Below are positions 13,352-13,666 of a stretch of 13,666 nucleotides of DNA, one piece after another (position 1 is the stretch's first letter; the number at the start of each line of letters is the position of its first letter). Below the pieces are notes generated by a model that made no database searches, was not told the DNA's origin, and saw only the letters and a list, made by a program, of their open reading frames with translations. Origin of the DNA: an uncultured Pseudomonadota bacterium (lineage in GTDB: Bacteria; Pseudomonadota; Gammaproteobacteria; Burkholderiales; SG8-39). The DNA is taken from NCBI GenBank assembly GCA_903909415.1, contig CAIVVS010000208.1, positions 1 through 13,666 of the forward strand. The letters run 5' to 3'. The translations under genes were made by a program, and so were the position numbers.

Positions 13352-13666
13352 TCAAGCGGGCAGGCTCCGGGCCCAGGCGGTCAGCGTCTCGCAGACGAAC
13401 TGGCGCTGTTCCGGCTGCGTGTGCAGGTAATGTCCCCCGCCCTTGACCGGCGTGATCACCTTGTTCGCGTGCGGCACGGCGTCGTACAGGCCCTGCGCGT
13501 AGCTCGGGTAACAGCCCGGGTCGGCGGTGCCGTAGACCACGTGCACCGGCACGCTGACGCCCTTGAGCCGCTCGTAGCCGTTGCCGTTGGACAGGCGGTT
13601 GCTCCACTGCGACAGCCAGGAGCGCAGGCTGGTGTAGTGGCCGATGGACGCCGGGATCAGGTTCGC
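13352..13666 (-). CDS. Alpha/beta hydrolase, C-terminal part only
   Basis: The last 104 residues of a protein whose start lies beyond the right edge of the window. The frame is open to the edge and ends RQFVCETLTAWARSLPA. The segment VPVHVVYGTADPGCYPSYAQ has the strand-turn that carries the acidic member of the catalytic triad (Asp of GTAD), and VKGGGHYLHTQPEQ supplies the catalytic His (GGGH), both in the usual order and spacing of alpha/beta hydrolases. The nucleophile region is outside the window. It is 40 bases upstream of the Rieske alpha gene on the same strand, so it is probably the preceding gene of the same operon. In aromatic pathways such hydrolases split esters or ring-cleavage products; which applies here cannot be told. 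Confidence 0.8.
   Translation of the reverse strand, partial: ANLIPASIGHYTSLRSWLSQWSNRLSNGNGYERLKGVSVPVHVVYGTADPGCYPSYAQGLYDAVPHANKVITPVKGGGHYLHTQPEQRQFVCETLTAWARSLPA

Overview
The window is about two-thirds G+C, gene-dense, and carries almost only enzymes of organic-acid and aromatic metabolism plus two solute-binding proteins of the Bug (TctC) type. Orphan Bug proteins without a neighbouring TctAB membrane pair, this base composition and this gene mix all suggest a betaproteobacterium of the order Burkholderiales (Alcaligenaceae- or Comamonadaceae-like). That placement is inference. I see no rRNA, tRNA, insertion sequence, integrase or CRISPR array.

Left block (1-5311, minus strand). In transcription order it encodes a small DUF6356 membrane protein, a VOC/glyoxalase-like protein, an AMP-forming acyl-CoA ligase, a zinc-less medium-chain dehydrogenase/reductase, a hotdog thioesterase, an exported DUF3047 protein, and the start of a further exported protein that runs off the window. 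Two of the junctions are ATGA stop/start overlaps, so the core looks like one translationally coupled operon for activating, reducing and releasing a carboxylic acid as its CoA ester. The substrate cannot be read from the sequence.

Middle block (5312-8825, plus strand). Divergent from DUF6356 is a Lrp/AsnC-type regulator with a good sigma70-like promoter and an inverted repeat lying inside that promoter. It is followed by a Bug-type binding protein, then an unusual 27-bp tandem repeat that starts inside the last codons of the Bug gene, then a UbiD-family (prenylated-FMN) decarboxylase. A perfect bidirectional hairpin terminator closes the block.

Right block (8862-13666). A second, different Bug protein (minus) converges on the decarboxylase and is divergent from a thiamine-diphosphate enzyme of the acetolactate synthase/benzoylformate decarboxylase fold (plus). 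The ThDP gene converges on a minus-strand operon of an alpha/beta hydrolase (cut by the window edge), a Rieske oxygenase alpha subunit and its small beta subunit. The alpha subunit has a Glu where the bridging Asp usually sits, and a shortened His-His spacing.

Taken together, the window reads as a catabolic island. Two periplasmic proteins would capture carboxylates; a prFMN decarboxylase, a ThDP enzyme and a Rieske oxygenase would act on aromatic or 2-oxo acids; a CoA-ligase operon would process an acid product. The individual families are well supported. The joint pathway is a hypothesis. I did not find a clearly new defence or mobile system. The most unusual items are the stop-codon-spanning tandem repeat, the UbiD protein with a winged-helix-like tail and an Asn where a metal-binding His is expected, and the atypical Rieske active site.
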